NCBI GenBank assembly: GCA_951799425.1
Contig: OX637394.1
Location: forward strand, 8,443,501-8,507,500
DNA: 64,000 nucleotides
Source: Ilex aquifolium
Lineage: Eukaryota > Streptophyta > Magnoliopsida > Aquifoliales > Aquifoliaceae
Direction: 5' to 3'
Below, piece by piece: positions 23,728-35,956 of the stretch (within the stretch, counting starts at the first letter, position 1; the number at the start of each line of letters is the position of its first letter). A model generated the notes under the pieces. That model was not told the DNA's origin, did no database searches, and worked only from the letters and a program-made list of their open reading frames with translations. The translations under genes and the position numbers were made by a program.

Positions 23728-24117
23728 AGAACAAATGAGGAGGGGACCACAGAGTCAACTAGAAAAGGAAGAATTATAGAAACCCTAGACAATCAGGTAT
23801 ATAAATAGAAGATTAAGCCACTGAAAAGGGGGATCGTCGTAGACAATTTGAGAAATACTCTGTAAAAAGCTCCTAATCAAATAAACCGTAACTATTATCT
23901 TCTTTTTCAAGTAATATAACCTACTAGGAGCAAGAGTCTCCATTATAGTGGACGTAGCGTTAATCTTTCAACTGAGGTGAACCACTTATATTTTGGTCTT
24001 TGCTTCATTTTCACGCTCTTTGTCTCACACCGTCTCAAGCACACACCAAACCCCACTAGGCTTAAACCCTTAATTGTTCTGTGATTGGGTAAAGAGATTT
24101 CGAACACCATCATCAGT

Positions 24118-25557
24118 AATGTTAACATGATACCACTAATCAATAATAAAATATTAAGTGGAAAAGGTGAACCCCACTTAAATAGTTATTTATTTAAATG
24201 GAGGAAGAGTGTGTAGTTATTTGCTTACATTAAGGATTTATTATTATTTTTTGTGAGTTCTATTTATTTATTTGTTTTGATATTATTAGTTAGTGATATC
24301 ACATCAACATTATTATATAGTGTCATTGTTGTAATAAATATTTTTTCCCAAAACTTAGTCCACCATCACCACCAATTATAAAATCACCACAGTTCAAATC
24401 CATGTAAAAGGTGAATGTGTTGCATGATGATATAGTATTACTTTTACATTAAATGTTTACTCCAATGTGGGATCTAAATGTATTTGAAGGGGTGTTAAGT
24501 TCAATATTACTGTCACATTGAGTATATTCCTTTTTATTATTATAATTTTTTAAAATTTTACTTAACAAGGGTTATTGAATGTGTATATACTATAGATCAT
24601 CTAATGTGTATGGAGGAGAAAAATATTTTTAAATAATAAATTTTATTAAATGAAAATATAATGGGATGGATTTTTTACAGTGATTGATTCAGAGTTTTTC
24701 TTTTTTTCAGCGAGAAATTATAAATGTATTTCTGAAATGGGCCCTTAAATCTCATTTTTCACCTCATTTAATCCTCTTACTTCAAATTATTGAGTTTACC
24801 TCATTTATACCAACCTCATCAGTTACTAAACTAATCCTGTCTATATTGACTAATTAAAAATTAGATTCATTTAATTTTATTTCAATCTACTATATAGACA
24901 ATGATCAAAATTTCATCTCGGTGTATTATTTAGGTACAAAAATATTTTAAAAACATAATAAAAAAAAAAAAATTATTTTTATAATATTAATCGAAATATA
25001 CCAAAATATCTTAAAACACTTCAAAATATTCTAAATACATTGGTAAAATATTCTAGATCACTTTGGAACATTGAAACTTTGCTTCAATTACTATTTTTGT
25101 TTTGATTTTTTTGAAATATATATTTAATAGTTTAATTAGATGGATATAAATGGAGTGATTATAAATAGGAGTTTGAATTAAATAAGATGGGAAAATAGAT
25201 TTAAAGGCATGAATAATTCACCCTTCTGAAATTAGGCAAAAAAAAACCCTGATCGTGCGGAATCGACACGTGGACCCAAACAAATAAACGGATGCAAACC
25301 TATTTATATTCCACCCTTTATGCCATTTTCTGTTCCGCCTCCCTATCCTTCTCCGCCGTTCTCTTTTCTTCTCTTCTCTCTCTCTATCTCTAGTTCTCAC
25401 TTCTCATCCATTACCCCCAGAACGCTACCTTATCTCTCAACTCTTCATCTCTCTTACATCTTTCTATCAATCTTTGAGAAGATCTGTATTGTTTGTATAA
25501 TTATTGTTGTAGATTGTCGATAAAATCGAACGTAGACGGAGCTTTGAGAATCGGAGA
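24118..25557. other. AT-rich spacer and TFIIA-L promoter/5' leader
   Basis: 24118-25200 is AT-rich without a recognised feature. From about 25310 the text becomes CT-rich (tctctctctctatctc, 25375-25391), typical of a plant 5' UTR, and leads to the ATG at 25558. TATTTATATT at 25301-25310 is a candidate TATA region. Confidence 0.5.
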
Positions 25558-27999
25558 ATGTCGAGTTCGACGACGAGCAATGTCTACGTCCAAGTAATCG
25601 AAGACGTCATCAACAAGGTCCGTGAGGAGTTCGTCAACAACGGGGGTGCTGGCGAGAGTGTCCTCAACGAGCTTCAAGGAGTAAGCGTTTTTTTTTTTTT
25701 TTTTCAATTTTCTTCCCAATAAATTCTTTTGTTTTTGTTGAATTTAAGATCAATTGTTTATTTAGGTGAAAAATTTATTTTTTGTGTTGATTGTGTCAAG
25801 ATTGAATTTTTTTAGTCGATACAGTTTCGATCTGTTTAGTGTTAGGGTTTTGTGGTTTTCATAATTTTTGGATCTGTTGCCCTGAAATTAAGTGTTGTGT
25901 AATTGTTGATGTTATCTTGATCTTTAGCTATGGGAGCTGAAAATGATGCAAGCGGGTGCTATATTAGGTCCGATAGACAGGTCGTCGGGGCCTAAGCCGA
26001 CACCAGGGGGTGCGATTACCCCTGTTCATGATCTTAATGTGCCTTATGAAGGTACCGAGGAGTTCGAAACTCCTACTGCTGATTTACTCTTTCCTCCTGT
26101 GAGTCCTTATTTCCTTTTCTCTTATACATGAAAACTGAAGTAATTTTCGAGTTAGTTATATAAACATAAACGTGTACGGGGTTTACAGACGCCATTGCAG
26201 ACTCCTATGCAAACGCCTCTACCAGGAACTGCTCAGACTCCTTTGCCGGGAACAGCCCCAACACCTTTACCGGGGACAGCGGATAATTCAATGTATAACA
26301 TTCCGACTGGTGGCACTCCTATAACCCCTATCGACTATCCTACTGTGAATGACAATGGTGGAGTTACTGATATGAGAGCTGGGAGACCTAGTCCGTACAT
26401 GGTAGACACTTGACTCTGCATTATATCTCGTCTTTTTTATGATAATTTTCGCAATTCAAATTTTCAATATACCCATTTCCCACTGTCTTGAGATGTTTCT
26501 GGGTCTCTTCAATAGCATTCAGATGATGTGGAAACTAATGTTTTTATGTGATTAGTGGCTAGGAATTTGTATTCTTTGGGATGGGTTCTAGAAGTCAAAT
26601 AGTAACCTCTTTCCTCCTTTTCACTTGTGCAGCAACCACCTCAACCTTGGATGAACCAAAGGCCTCCTCTTGATGTTAATGTTGGTATGTAGTATTCTAG
26701 AAGTGTATTCATTTACATATTGCTTGGCAATTTTGTGTTAAGTATGTCTATATGTGATTGTAGCTTACGTGGAAGGTCGTGAAGAGGTGGACAGGGGAGC
26801 GTCTCATCAACCCATGACTCAGGTGATTGCTATAGACAATATAAGTTGCGATTTACTGAATCATGCTCGGGCTCTTAGTTTTTTGAAAATTTGCGAGCTG
26901 GAGTTCTAAATTTGTATTTTTCCTTTTAAGGAATGTTGCGAATAACATTAAGGATTCATTTAGTGTCATTTGGCGGTTTTCCATCCCTAAATAGACAAGT
27001 GGATATGTATAATTATTTTTTTGGCCCTCCGGTCCTCCCCTTCTTTGGTTTGGTGAAACTCACTTTAGGAGACAGCTGTAATGTGGGAAAAATTAGGAAA
27101 TTTGTATGAAAAATACAAAGAAGACAAATATCATTTGGTGTAAATTGATAGAAATCAAATCCAGCAAATAACATTCACATACCATGAAAAAAAGAACATA
27201 AGCAACCATAAAAATTGAAGAAGTAATGGGCAGTCTGAAATTTTTGTAAATGCATTGTAGAATAACATAACTGGAAGCCAAAACAAATTTTCTGTTCTGC
27301 ACTGCCACTAAGGAATGAGTTAAAATTAAAAGATGAGTTTTGTCATCATTCTAGAAGAGTGTAAATAGAATGATGTTGGAAAAGGGTATGAGTTCATCAA
27401 CGGGTTGAAATCTGCGAAACTGTCACATATACCTATGCAATCAGATTGAGATGAAATCTGATCAGATTACGAAATATAGAGGATAGGGGAGAGGTATTTC
27501 TACATGTTCTTTAAGGGCCAATGACCAATCTGGCTGTGTAGAGAGAGTGACTAAGATGAGAAGCTCAGAAAATAGATGACTGATAGCTCGAGAGTGCTAT
27601 GATTTGGGGAATATGTGAATGATGTGTCAACATGAGCTTTGAGTTTTACAGCTGTGTCACAGCAATAAGCCGTTCTTGCTCAAGAATGAGGAGACGTAAA
27701 CAGGAAAAGGGGTGTGTGTGTGTGTGTGAGTGAGAGAGAGAGAGGGGAGGGGGGGGGGGGGGGGGGGGGGAGAGAAGCGTGCATGATAGCAAAAGCCCAT
27801 TTTCTCCGGTGGTAGTCAAGCTTGCTTCTTGCTATGCTGCCACTGCTAAAGCAGAAAACTCTGAACTAGATTTGGTTGCTGCATCTGTTAAATAAACCTA
27901 CTGGCTGTTGAAAGACAATGGACTAGGCTTTAAATACTTTGTCTGGTTTGTTTCAAGTGGCGTGTAATGGAGGAGAGACATAGATCACAGCGGGCACTA

Positions 28000-28030
<31 letters not shown>

Positions 28031-31000
28031 AAAGGAAAAAGAAAAAAACTTTTGTCCTTTATTTTCCATCGTACTTTACATACATTTGCCAGCCTTTGTT
28101 TGTCGACCAACAATATAGAAATCCTGATTTTTTTGCCTCATGGTGACAGAACTCCTTTTCTTCTTTCGCTGATTATAATTCATTGAGACATTCCCTCGTT
28201 TTCTTTCATGACAACCCCTATGTATGTTATGTCATAAGTATTGGCTTCAGTTGGCTAGATTATGCGAATAAATTCTACCTTATCTTGAAAGTATAGTATA
28301 CATGAAGATAAGGGTATCTGCATGTGTGAGTACTTGTATGGCTATGCACATGTCGACACTAATAATATATTATTCATAAAAAAATCAGTATTTTATGGTA
28401 AGTAAATTTTATGTTTAGTCATCTAATATGAATTTTTAAACTAACATCATAATAGTCAATAATCATCAATTTTTTCGTAGACCTGTACCAAACATATATA
28501 ATTTAAATAATTGTTCTTATTTTCGCAATTGCTCTCTTTTGAATCTTTTCTATATCTTTTACTTTTGTTATTATATTTTGAGTACAACTTTAATATGTCC
28601 GGTCTTAATAATTATATGCTTATGAGCCAAATTTTTTAACTTTGTTGATCATATGTCAACACGTTTATTGTTTAGTAGTAGACACGGTTTAAAGAAGTGT
28701 CGGACACCTGTTTGAAATTAAACTTGTATCATTTAACTATGGACATGGATAAAAGAGTATCGAACACGTGCTAGTATCCAACGCGTGTCCAGCACGGATA
28801 CATCACATTTTTTAGTGTCCGTGTTTCATAGATGAATATCAATAGAGATGAAAGGGACTTTATGTTCTATGCCCACCTGGTAAAAGAAGAGCTCATGCCT
28901 CTCCTTTAGTTTGAGTGACTTCAACTCCAACTAAATATACATTCATGTAACCATATGCCAATGTTGTCTAATGCTCGGAAAAATATGCAAACCGCCCCTT
29001 GGCTTCTCGACACTTAATCTCATTTGGGAAAGTAATAAAACTTCTTGGAGGATATATTATCTGATGTTTTCCCTTCTGCTTGTTTTTTCCTTTTTTCTTT
29101 TGTTTTTCCTTTTCTATAATACCCAATGGCCTATTTGGGAAGCTTTCTTCAGAACTTAGAAATCCGCTGCTCTGTTGTCTAGTAAGCACTTTGCGAACAG
29201 CTTTGAATATGGGTTGGGAGTGGTTTGTCCCCTGTAAAAAAGGAAAAAGGATGATTGTTAATTTTCCGTGCTATCATATAGCAGTAAATGGAACACCTCC
29301 TTTCCCCAATCCCTCCCCCCCCCCCCCCCCCCAAAAAAAAAAAAAAAAACTGGGGAAATAAATAAGCTGGACACTCCACCTACCTATAGTATTACGAGTC
29401 ACCTTGGTGTATAATCTCATCTCAAATAATCTTGTTGGGATTAAGGATGAAAAAAAACTCATCTCAAAATGATTATTCAGGAAGATCACTTGGTTATTAA
29501 AAGGAAGAAACTATTGGCAATAGAATTTCACTCTCAGTCTCTGGTTTATCAGGTAAATTGGAATATTAGTGATCAACCATGATACGAAAAGCTTCCAGCA
29601 GCTGAATATGTATAATTGAAATATTAGAGGTAGATTTGTTTCGAAATGGCCTTCCTTGGAGCTTGGTTTTCATTTATGTTGTTCTCTTTTAAATAACATA
29701 ATATTTTTTTCCTGTTGTGAAATATGTTCTAAATGGTAACTCGTGCATTATCAAACACACTTAAAGGAGGAACTATTGTAATTATTAAATTTTTGGCACC
29801 TAAGAGGGCTGTTTTTATCAGTGACATATGATCTTACCTTAATGGTGTTTAATTACCAATGAAGTCCACTATTGGCCTTAATGTTGGAGGAAATGCAGGA
29901 TTTCTTCACTATGCCTTCTGGAAAGCGGAAACGAGAGGATTTTCCTTCGCAATACCGTGCAGGAGGATACATACCACAGCAAGATGGAGCCGGAGATGCT
30001 ATATCAGACGAGATTAAGGTAGACCCCATTTCTTTGATCCCACCACCATAAAAAAATTCTCATTAGCTTAGCGTGCCTACATGAAGAGTAAAATTAGGCA
30101 GTTATTCTACCAGTCTTGGACCCTTGTCAGGCGCTTCTTAGAGCCTTTTTTATTGACCGCAAGGGGAGATGATTATTGATAATGTTCGACTATATATAGG
30201 GTTGTTCAATTTCTATAGCACTACAATGTAATTCTTTACCTTTGGTAGGTGACCTTCATAGTTTCCCTCGACGAAGCCTTATTTGGGTTTTTGGACAAGA
30301 AACCCAAAAAAGAAAAACAGTTTTGTGTATCATTTCTTTTCTGGGTCATTGTTATGTTGTATCCAATGTTAATCATTCCTGGAAATTTACATGCTATGTG
30401 AGTAGAAAAAAGAGGGATTTTATATTTGAAATTTTGTCCCGGCCCCTTGTGATATTTTAGGCGTTTTCCCTACAATAGAGAGCTCAGCCATGCGGAATGC
30501 ATGTGTACTCAAATAGTGTGCCATTCTGGTGTGATTTTATCGTTTTGCATTTATAGGCATAGAACAATCCAAATCTGATTATATGTCTATAGGCTCCGGC
30601 GTGCAGTTCATATATCATGATTGTATCTAATGGAGGATTTATTAAATGCTGCATGACTTTGCAATTTTTGCATTTTATCTTAATCTGGCATGATATGTAT
30701 TTCTTTTTGTTCAATTAAAAAAAAAATTGTGGTCATTTTCTCAGGTAGTTCAGGGGAGCAATACTAAAGGTAACATGGTCATTGCTGCTAACCGAGACAT
30801 GTCTGGACAAGGCATAACTATCTTTAAGAGGATACCTCAATGGGATGGACCAATGCCTGATCCTTACGATGATGCACTTTCTACACCCAACGTAAGCAGC
30901 TGTTTCCTTGTTTTTGAGGAGATATTCTCATGCAATCCCGAGTTTTGCTTGTGTGCATTACCTATTTAAACGTGTATTTGTGCACTAGTAAGCGCGTATG

Positions 31001-32358
31001 CTAGCATAAGCCCCAAATTTGTTCTGCTTTAATTTCAACACTGAAGAGTTTCTTTTATCTAACCAAATATTTGAGTGTCGCTTTCCAATATTTCAATAGT
31101 TTACAGGTTTGATTATACTCAATTTTGAAGCTTTGTGTACATTTAGAATAGACCCATTATTGTTTAAACTTTAAGTGGCTTGACCCACTCAATAGCATGC
31201 CATTCCTCCCATGAATGTGATCAATGATTACTGCCTCAGACATTAGCATGTTGCTTGGATGTTAAGGAGTTGGAAGAAGTGAGATTTGAATACCATTTTT
31301 CCTTTCTATCCTCATTCTTAGCAAAACTAATGTTGCAAAAATGTTGCATTAAGTGAAAAAAATGTATTACGTTAATATTGCAAAAAATGACTGTTTTCAA
31401 GTGGAAGGTGTATCAAAAGTCTGTACCTTATGCATTATTATGTTGGATCCCTTATTGTCAAAGTGTCTAAAATGATTATTTAATCGAAAGTTGGAACACT
31501 AAATTCTCAAACAGGCATTTTGGCCGGTTGAAAGGGTGGTGTCATTGTGCTTTTGTATTATCGCTCGATGGATTAAGTATTGCGACTTTGAATTGTTGGC
31601 AACAAATCCTATTGTGATCCTGCATAGCATTGCAAGATGTTGGGCATATACTTTTAAGCCTTAGGCTATTTGCATTTTACTGCTTTAATAATATATACAT
31701 GAAAAGCATGATGAACCCACCATCTGTTGCTTTTGTAAACTCACCCTGTCTCTTTCTTCTTGTTTTGAAGATATACAACTATCAAGGAGTTGTCAATGAA
31801 GACTACAATGTAGTGAATACACCAGCGCCAAATGGTAAACTTTGATAATTTTGAACTAGATATGTAGATGGCCTGTTATAATTTTTCTTAAGGTTGGAGA
31901 TCTCTGTTATTTGCATTTGTTTAGAGATACAAGCAGCTACTCCTGCTGTTGTTGTCACTCAGAATGATGTTGGAGATGACGATGATGATGAGCCCTTGAA
32001 TGAAAATGATGATGATGATTTGGATGATGTGGACCAGGGGGAGGAGCATAATCCAATCCATTTAGTTTTGGCTCAGTTTGATAAGGTATTGTACTAATAA
32101 TGCTAAATTCATAGTTTAGGATGATGACAAGACCTGATAAACATCGTACAAATATGTTGGTAGGTGACACGCACCAAGAGCAGATGGAAATGCACTCTAA
32201 AGGATGGCATTATGCACCTAAACAATGAAGACATCCTCTTCAATAAGGTGCGTTTCATGGAATTCGTCTTCAAACTTACGTTTATATCTGCTTTTTCCTC
32301 TAAATTTTCTCTGGATGCTGCTTTTCTTCTTCAGGCGACAGGAGAGTTCGAATTCTGA
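25558..32358 (+). CDS. TFIIA-L: Transcription factor IIA large subunit (alpha/beta precursor)
   Basis: Eleven exons: 25558-25680, 25928-26098, 26189-26401, 26633-26684, 26764-26822, 29899-30018, 30745-30891, 31771-31834, 31925-32085, 32164-32247, 32335-32358. All introns are GT-AG, phases close, and the product is 405 residues. The N-terminal helical domain (about 8-60, SNVYVQVIEDVINKVREEF) pairs with the small subunit. Exon 3 holds TPLPGTA repeats, the linker is Pro/Gln-rich, and an acidic run (DDDDDEPLNENDDDDLDD) lies near 328-347. The C-terminal beta-barrel part (NPIHLVLAQFDK, TRTKSRWKCTLKDGIMHLNN) contacts TBP and DNA. TFIIA stabilises TBP on the TATA box during RNA polymerase II initiation. 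Intron 5 is about 3.1 kb and carries unstable homopolymer tracts. I use the exon 1 ATG because MSSSTTSNVY is the plant family's N-terminus. Confidence 0.96.
27708..27771. repeat. (GT)n-(GA)n-G22 tract in TFIIA-L intron 5
   Basis: A GT run, then a GA run, then 22 uninterrupted G at 27749-27770. It lies between exons 5 and 6. Confidence 0.9.
28000..28033. repeat. C21-A13 tract in TFIIA-L intron 5
   Basis: 21 C followed directly by 13 A. The same arrangement recurs at 29315-29349 (C18-A17), 11431-11451 (C13-A8) and about 61086-61109. Confidence 0.9.
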
Positions 32359-34035
32359 TGTTTGAAGAAATCTCAGTCGACAATTGCAGCTGCTTTTAAG
32401 AGCAAATCTGAAGTATGACTGTATTTGCAGTTTGCCATTTAATTATAATAACTAAATGACAACTTGTGGGAAGAGTGAAATACCTTCAGAGATGGGTTAG
32501 ATGGTTGGCCTGTTGTACATAAAGGGTGAGCTTTTGGGCCGTGAATGGTTGCCTTTTTTTTTTTCTTTTAAAGTTTCTACATTTTTCTGATGGAATTTGT
32601 AATTCAATTTTCTGTATACTTATGGGACATTTTCATTAATTTATATCCAATCGAAGGGTACTAAAGTTTACAAGAGAGAGATGGTTTAGCAGAGAATTGT
32701 TTTTCAGAGGAGAGATTGAAAGCCAAGAATTTCAGTGGAGACACGTAAGGAGAAAAATGATAATGTGAAAAACATACATCTTTCTCTTTATAAAAAGATG
32801 GGTAATGTTATACTTGCCAAATTTTTTTATTAAATTTTCATCTTAAATGATGTGGCACAAATTTTTACCATCAGATAAGTGGGTCTTATTAATATTCAAT
32901 GACGAAGATTGTACCACATTATTTGGTATGGAAGATTTGGTAATTTTTTTTGATAAGTATAACATTTTCCTAAAAAGAACACTTTTTCCTCTTACAAAAC
33001 TCTCTTTGTTCGTAGTCTTAGGTTTTCTTGGGTAGGTTGTATAGTTGTACTTATAAGTCACATGTGAAGTATGGGATAACGTTGTGCTGTACAAATTGTT
33101 ATCTAAATTTTGTATTTTAAGAGATGTGTCAAAATTTCATACATTGAATACTTAGTAGAGTTAGTAGATCTCATTAATTCGACTATCTGTATTGATTTGG
33201 GATACAAAATTTGGATAAATATTTGTGCAGGATAGCATTGCTCGTGAAGTATGTGACATTTTTAAGTAATAACTAAAAAGTGATGTGTTTCATAGGCGGA
33301 GTTACATGGGGGCGAGGGTGGTCGCTGGCGTACCCTCAAATTTCTCAAAAAAATTATACTTATAATTGTATGCTCATCCATATTATTTTTATGTTGGCCC
33401 ATAATAAATGACTATTATGGATACACTTGGGACACATTTTAATAAATTTTGGACACATTTGAGATATTTTTTAAATAATTTACTTTATTATTGTATAGAA
33501 GTTAGGATTAATTTAATATTAAAACAACAAAATATTCAGACTTGAAAATATTTTATAAACAAAAATTCTAAATATTATTTTTACCACATGAAATTGAAGT
33601 AGGGAGTGAAAGAAGTAAAGAAAACTAAAAATACTTTTTATGATAATATGAGTTGCAATAGATCCGTTATCCAATTAGAAATTCATATATGATTCCACCC
33701 CTAATAATGGAAAAAATAGTGAGTAACCGTTACATTACGTCATCATACTGATAACAGTCTAATAATAAGATAGCATGTGACTAAGTGGATCCTACATGAG
33801 ATAGTTATTATATTATGTGGAATTCACTTTCTTACATATTATTTTATTATTGGACGGTTATATTATATCAGCATGTTCACATAATATAATCATTACACCT
33901 AATATTTACTCTAAATGGTACTTAAAAAATAGTCAAACGGTATTTGTTTACGTTTTATTATTATACCGTGTATATTTTCTTAGATTTTCCGTATTATTGA
34001 TCAAATTTATTGTTCAAAATCCCTTCGGTACTTCT
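32359..34035. other. TFIIA-L 3' flank and AT-rich spacer with repeat remnants
   Basis: The first 300 bp probably hold the TFIIA-L 3' UTR. Two stretches, 32804-32860 (gggtaatgttatacttgcc) and 33074-33130 (gggataacgttgtgctgt), are diverged direct repeats of about 55 bp, perhaps remnants of a small transposon. A TE-like edge (ggcggagttacatgggggcg) lies near 33296. No gene seen. Confidence 0.45.
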
Positions 34036-35206
34036 CTTTTCGGAGGCAAATGACTTACTACATCAAATTTGCATTATAATTTCGACCTTGTCAGAGGTGA
34101 ATTCACAAATTTTGATCTCAATACATTGTTTAGGGATTAAAATAATCTTTACAATGCTACAAGAATCAGCTCAATCCAAGATGGGGATAAAAAATTATGT
34201 CAGAAATACTAAAATAGTGAAAAATTATTTTTTCTTCTGGAGACGGATGACTTACTACACCAAACTTGCATCACAATTTCGACCTTGTTAGAGGTGGATT
34301 CACGAATTTTGATCAAAATAAATTATATAGAGATTGAAGTATTCTTTACAATGCCGTAAGAATCAGCTTAATCTGAAATCGGGGTAAAAAGTTATGTCAG
34401 AAATACTAAAATAGTAAAAAATTACTTTTTCTTCCGGAGGTGGATGACTTACTATGCCAAACATGCATCACAATTTCGACTTTGTTAGAAGTGGATTCAC
34501 AAATTTTGATCTGAATAAATTGTTTAGGGATTGAAATATTCTCTACAATGTCACAATAATCAACTCAATCCGAGATTAAGGTAAAAAGTTATATCAGAAA
34601 TGCTTGATAAATTATTTTTTCTTCCGGAGACGGATGACTTATTATACCAAACTTGCATCACAATTTTAACCTTATTAGAGTTGGATTCACGAATTTTAAT
34701 CATAATAAATTGTTTAGTGATTGAAGTATTTTTTACAATACCGCAAGAATCAGCTCAATCTGAGATCGAGGTAAAAAATTATGTCAGAAATACTAAAGTA
34801 GTGGGAAATTATTTTTCCTTCCTGAGGCGGATGACTTACTACACCAAACTTGAATCATAATTTTGACTTTGTTAGAGGTGAATTCACGAATTTTAATCAT
34901 AATAAATTGTTTAGGGATTGAAGTATTCTTTATAATACCGCAAGAATCAGCAATCTGAGATCGGGGTAAAAAGGTATGTCAGAAATACTAAAGTGGTGGG
35001 AAATTACTTTTCCTTTTAGAAGCGGATGACTTACTACACTAAATTTGTATCACAATTTCGACCTTATTAGAGGTGAATTCACGAATTTTGATCTCAATAA
35101 AATGTTTAAGGATTGAAGTATTCTTTACAATGCCACAAGAATAAGCTCAATCCAAGATCGGAGTAAAAAGTTATGTCAAAAATACTAAAGTAATGGGAAA
35201 TTAGGG
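34036..35206 (+). repeat. Satellite-like tandem array, six units of about 197 bp
   Basis: The phrase 'gatgacttacta' recurs with its T at 34051, 34248, 34445, 34635, 34832 and 35027, giving spacings of 197, 197, 190, 197 and 195. Each unit also carries 'ggattcacgaattttgat', 'gattgaagtattctttacaa' and 'gtaaaaagttatgtcagaaa'. Units differ by scattered substitutions and small indels. Short open frames inside are repeat artefacts. Confidence 0.92.
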
Positions 35207-35956
35207 CTTCAAATATTGCAAATGCACACAAGATTCTCTGAACCATGAGGTTAAATGGTTGATTCTTGTCAAAACAGAGGCTTAACAATATTTCATAGCA
35301 GCATTTGGAAGAAAACAACTTGAAAATTGTCTAGAAAAGATTAGCATCTGGCCTTTGGCTTAGATCACATGCTCGAGCCAAGTGGATGGCTTATCCCACA
35401 TCAAGTGGTTTTAAGATGACATTTAATTTTTTATACTGTAGTATTTCGAAAGAGAAGAAGAGGAACTCCTATATGGGGAAAATAAAGCAATTTTGCTTCT
35501 TTTGCCCCGAAATTAAGGAAGAAATCCATCTATTGAGCTTACGGGAAGAAAGGAATGAGAAGAGAATAAAGGAAATCCGGCCGCCTTGGTCAAGTGGTCG
35601 AAGGAGGGACAACCTCTTTTTGATTAATAGAAACTGGAGTTTGAAGAAAGGTTTTGACAAGAAGATGTAGAGCTTCAACGGGGTTATATGAAGTCAAAGG
35701 CATTAGTGAAGGAGAATAAGCTTAAGCTAGTGGCCTCTTTGATTTGACTTCCGATAGATTCAAGATTAGATTCAAATGTAAAATATTTTATCATTGCTGC
35801 GAAACAGTGTGTTGCTGATACAAAATTTCATAATGTGTAACTAAAAATAACAGTTATAAAAGTGGAGGTAGAGTACACCACTTAGTAGGTACTTATTTAT
35901 ACATAAATCTTGTATTCACAAGACCTTTTTTTCCCTCTGCAATTGAACAGCATTTT
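35207..35956. other. Spacer downstream of the LTI65-like gene
   Basis: A plus-strand open frame at 35386-35670 (94 codons) has no recognisable domain and overlaps a minus-strand frame; neither is supported. The right part should hold the 3' UTR of the LTI65-like gene. Confidence 0.45.

Larger units (their letters stand above)
20448..24112 (+). mobile_element. Solo LTR (about 778 bp), interrupted by a second solo LTR
   Basis: Starts TGATAATGATGG and ends CACCATCA. The flanks are tcagt at 20443-20447 and tcagt at 24113-24117, a 5-bp target duplication. It is split at 20845/23733 by the insertion at 20846-23727; the two parts are 398 and 380 bp. The right part has a TATA-like site (tatataaatagaag, near 23800) and R/U5-like text (ataaaccgtaac, agtggacgtagcg), like the gypsy-type LTRs at the left edge of the window. 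Confidence 0.85.

Noticed and set aside
34010-34860. Short coding-like frames (about 90 codons) recurring at 34010 and 34600
   Set aside because: They are successive copies of the 197-bp tandem unit, not genes.
34036-35206. CRISPR-like array (regular repeats)
   Set aside because: Units are contiguous and about 197 bp with no unique spacers; the genome is a plant's.
35386-35678. Overlapping frames of 94 and 69 codons on opposite strands
   Set aside because: No domain, no splice partners, and composition like the surrounding spacer.
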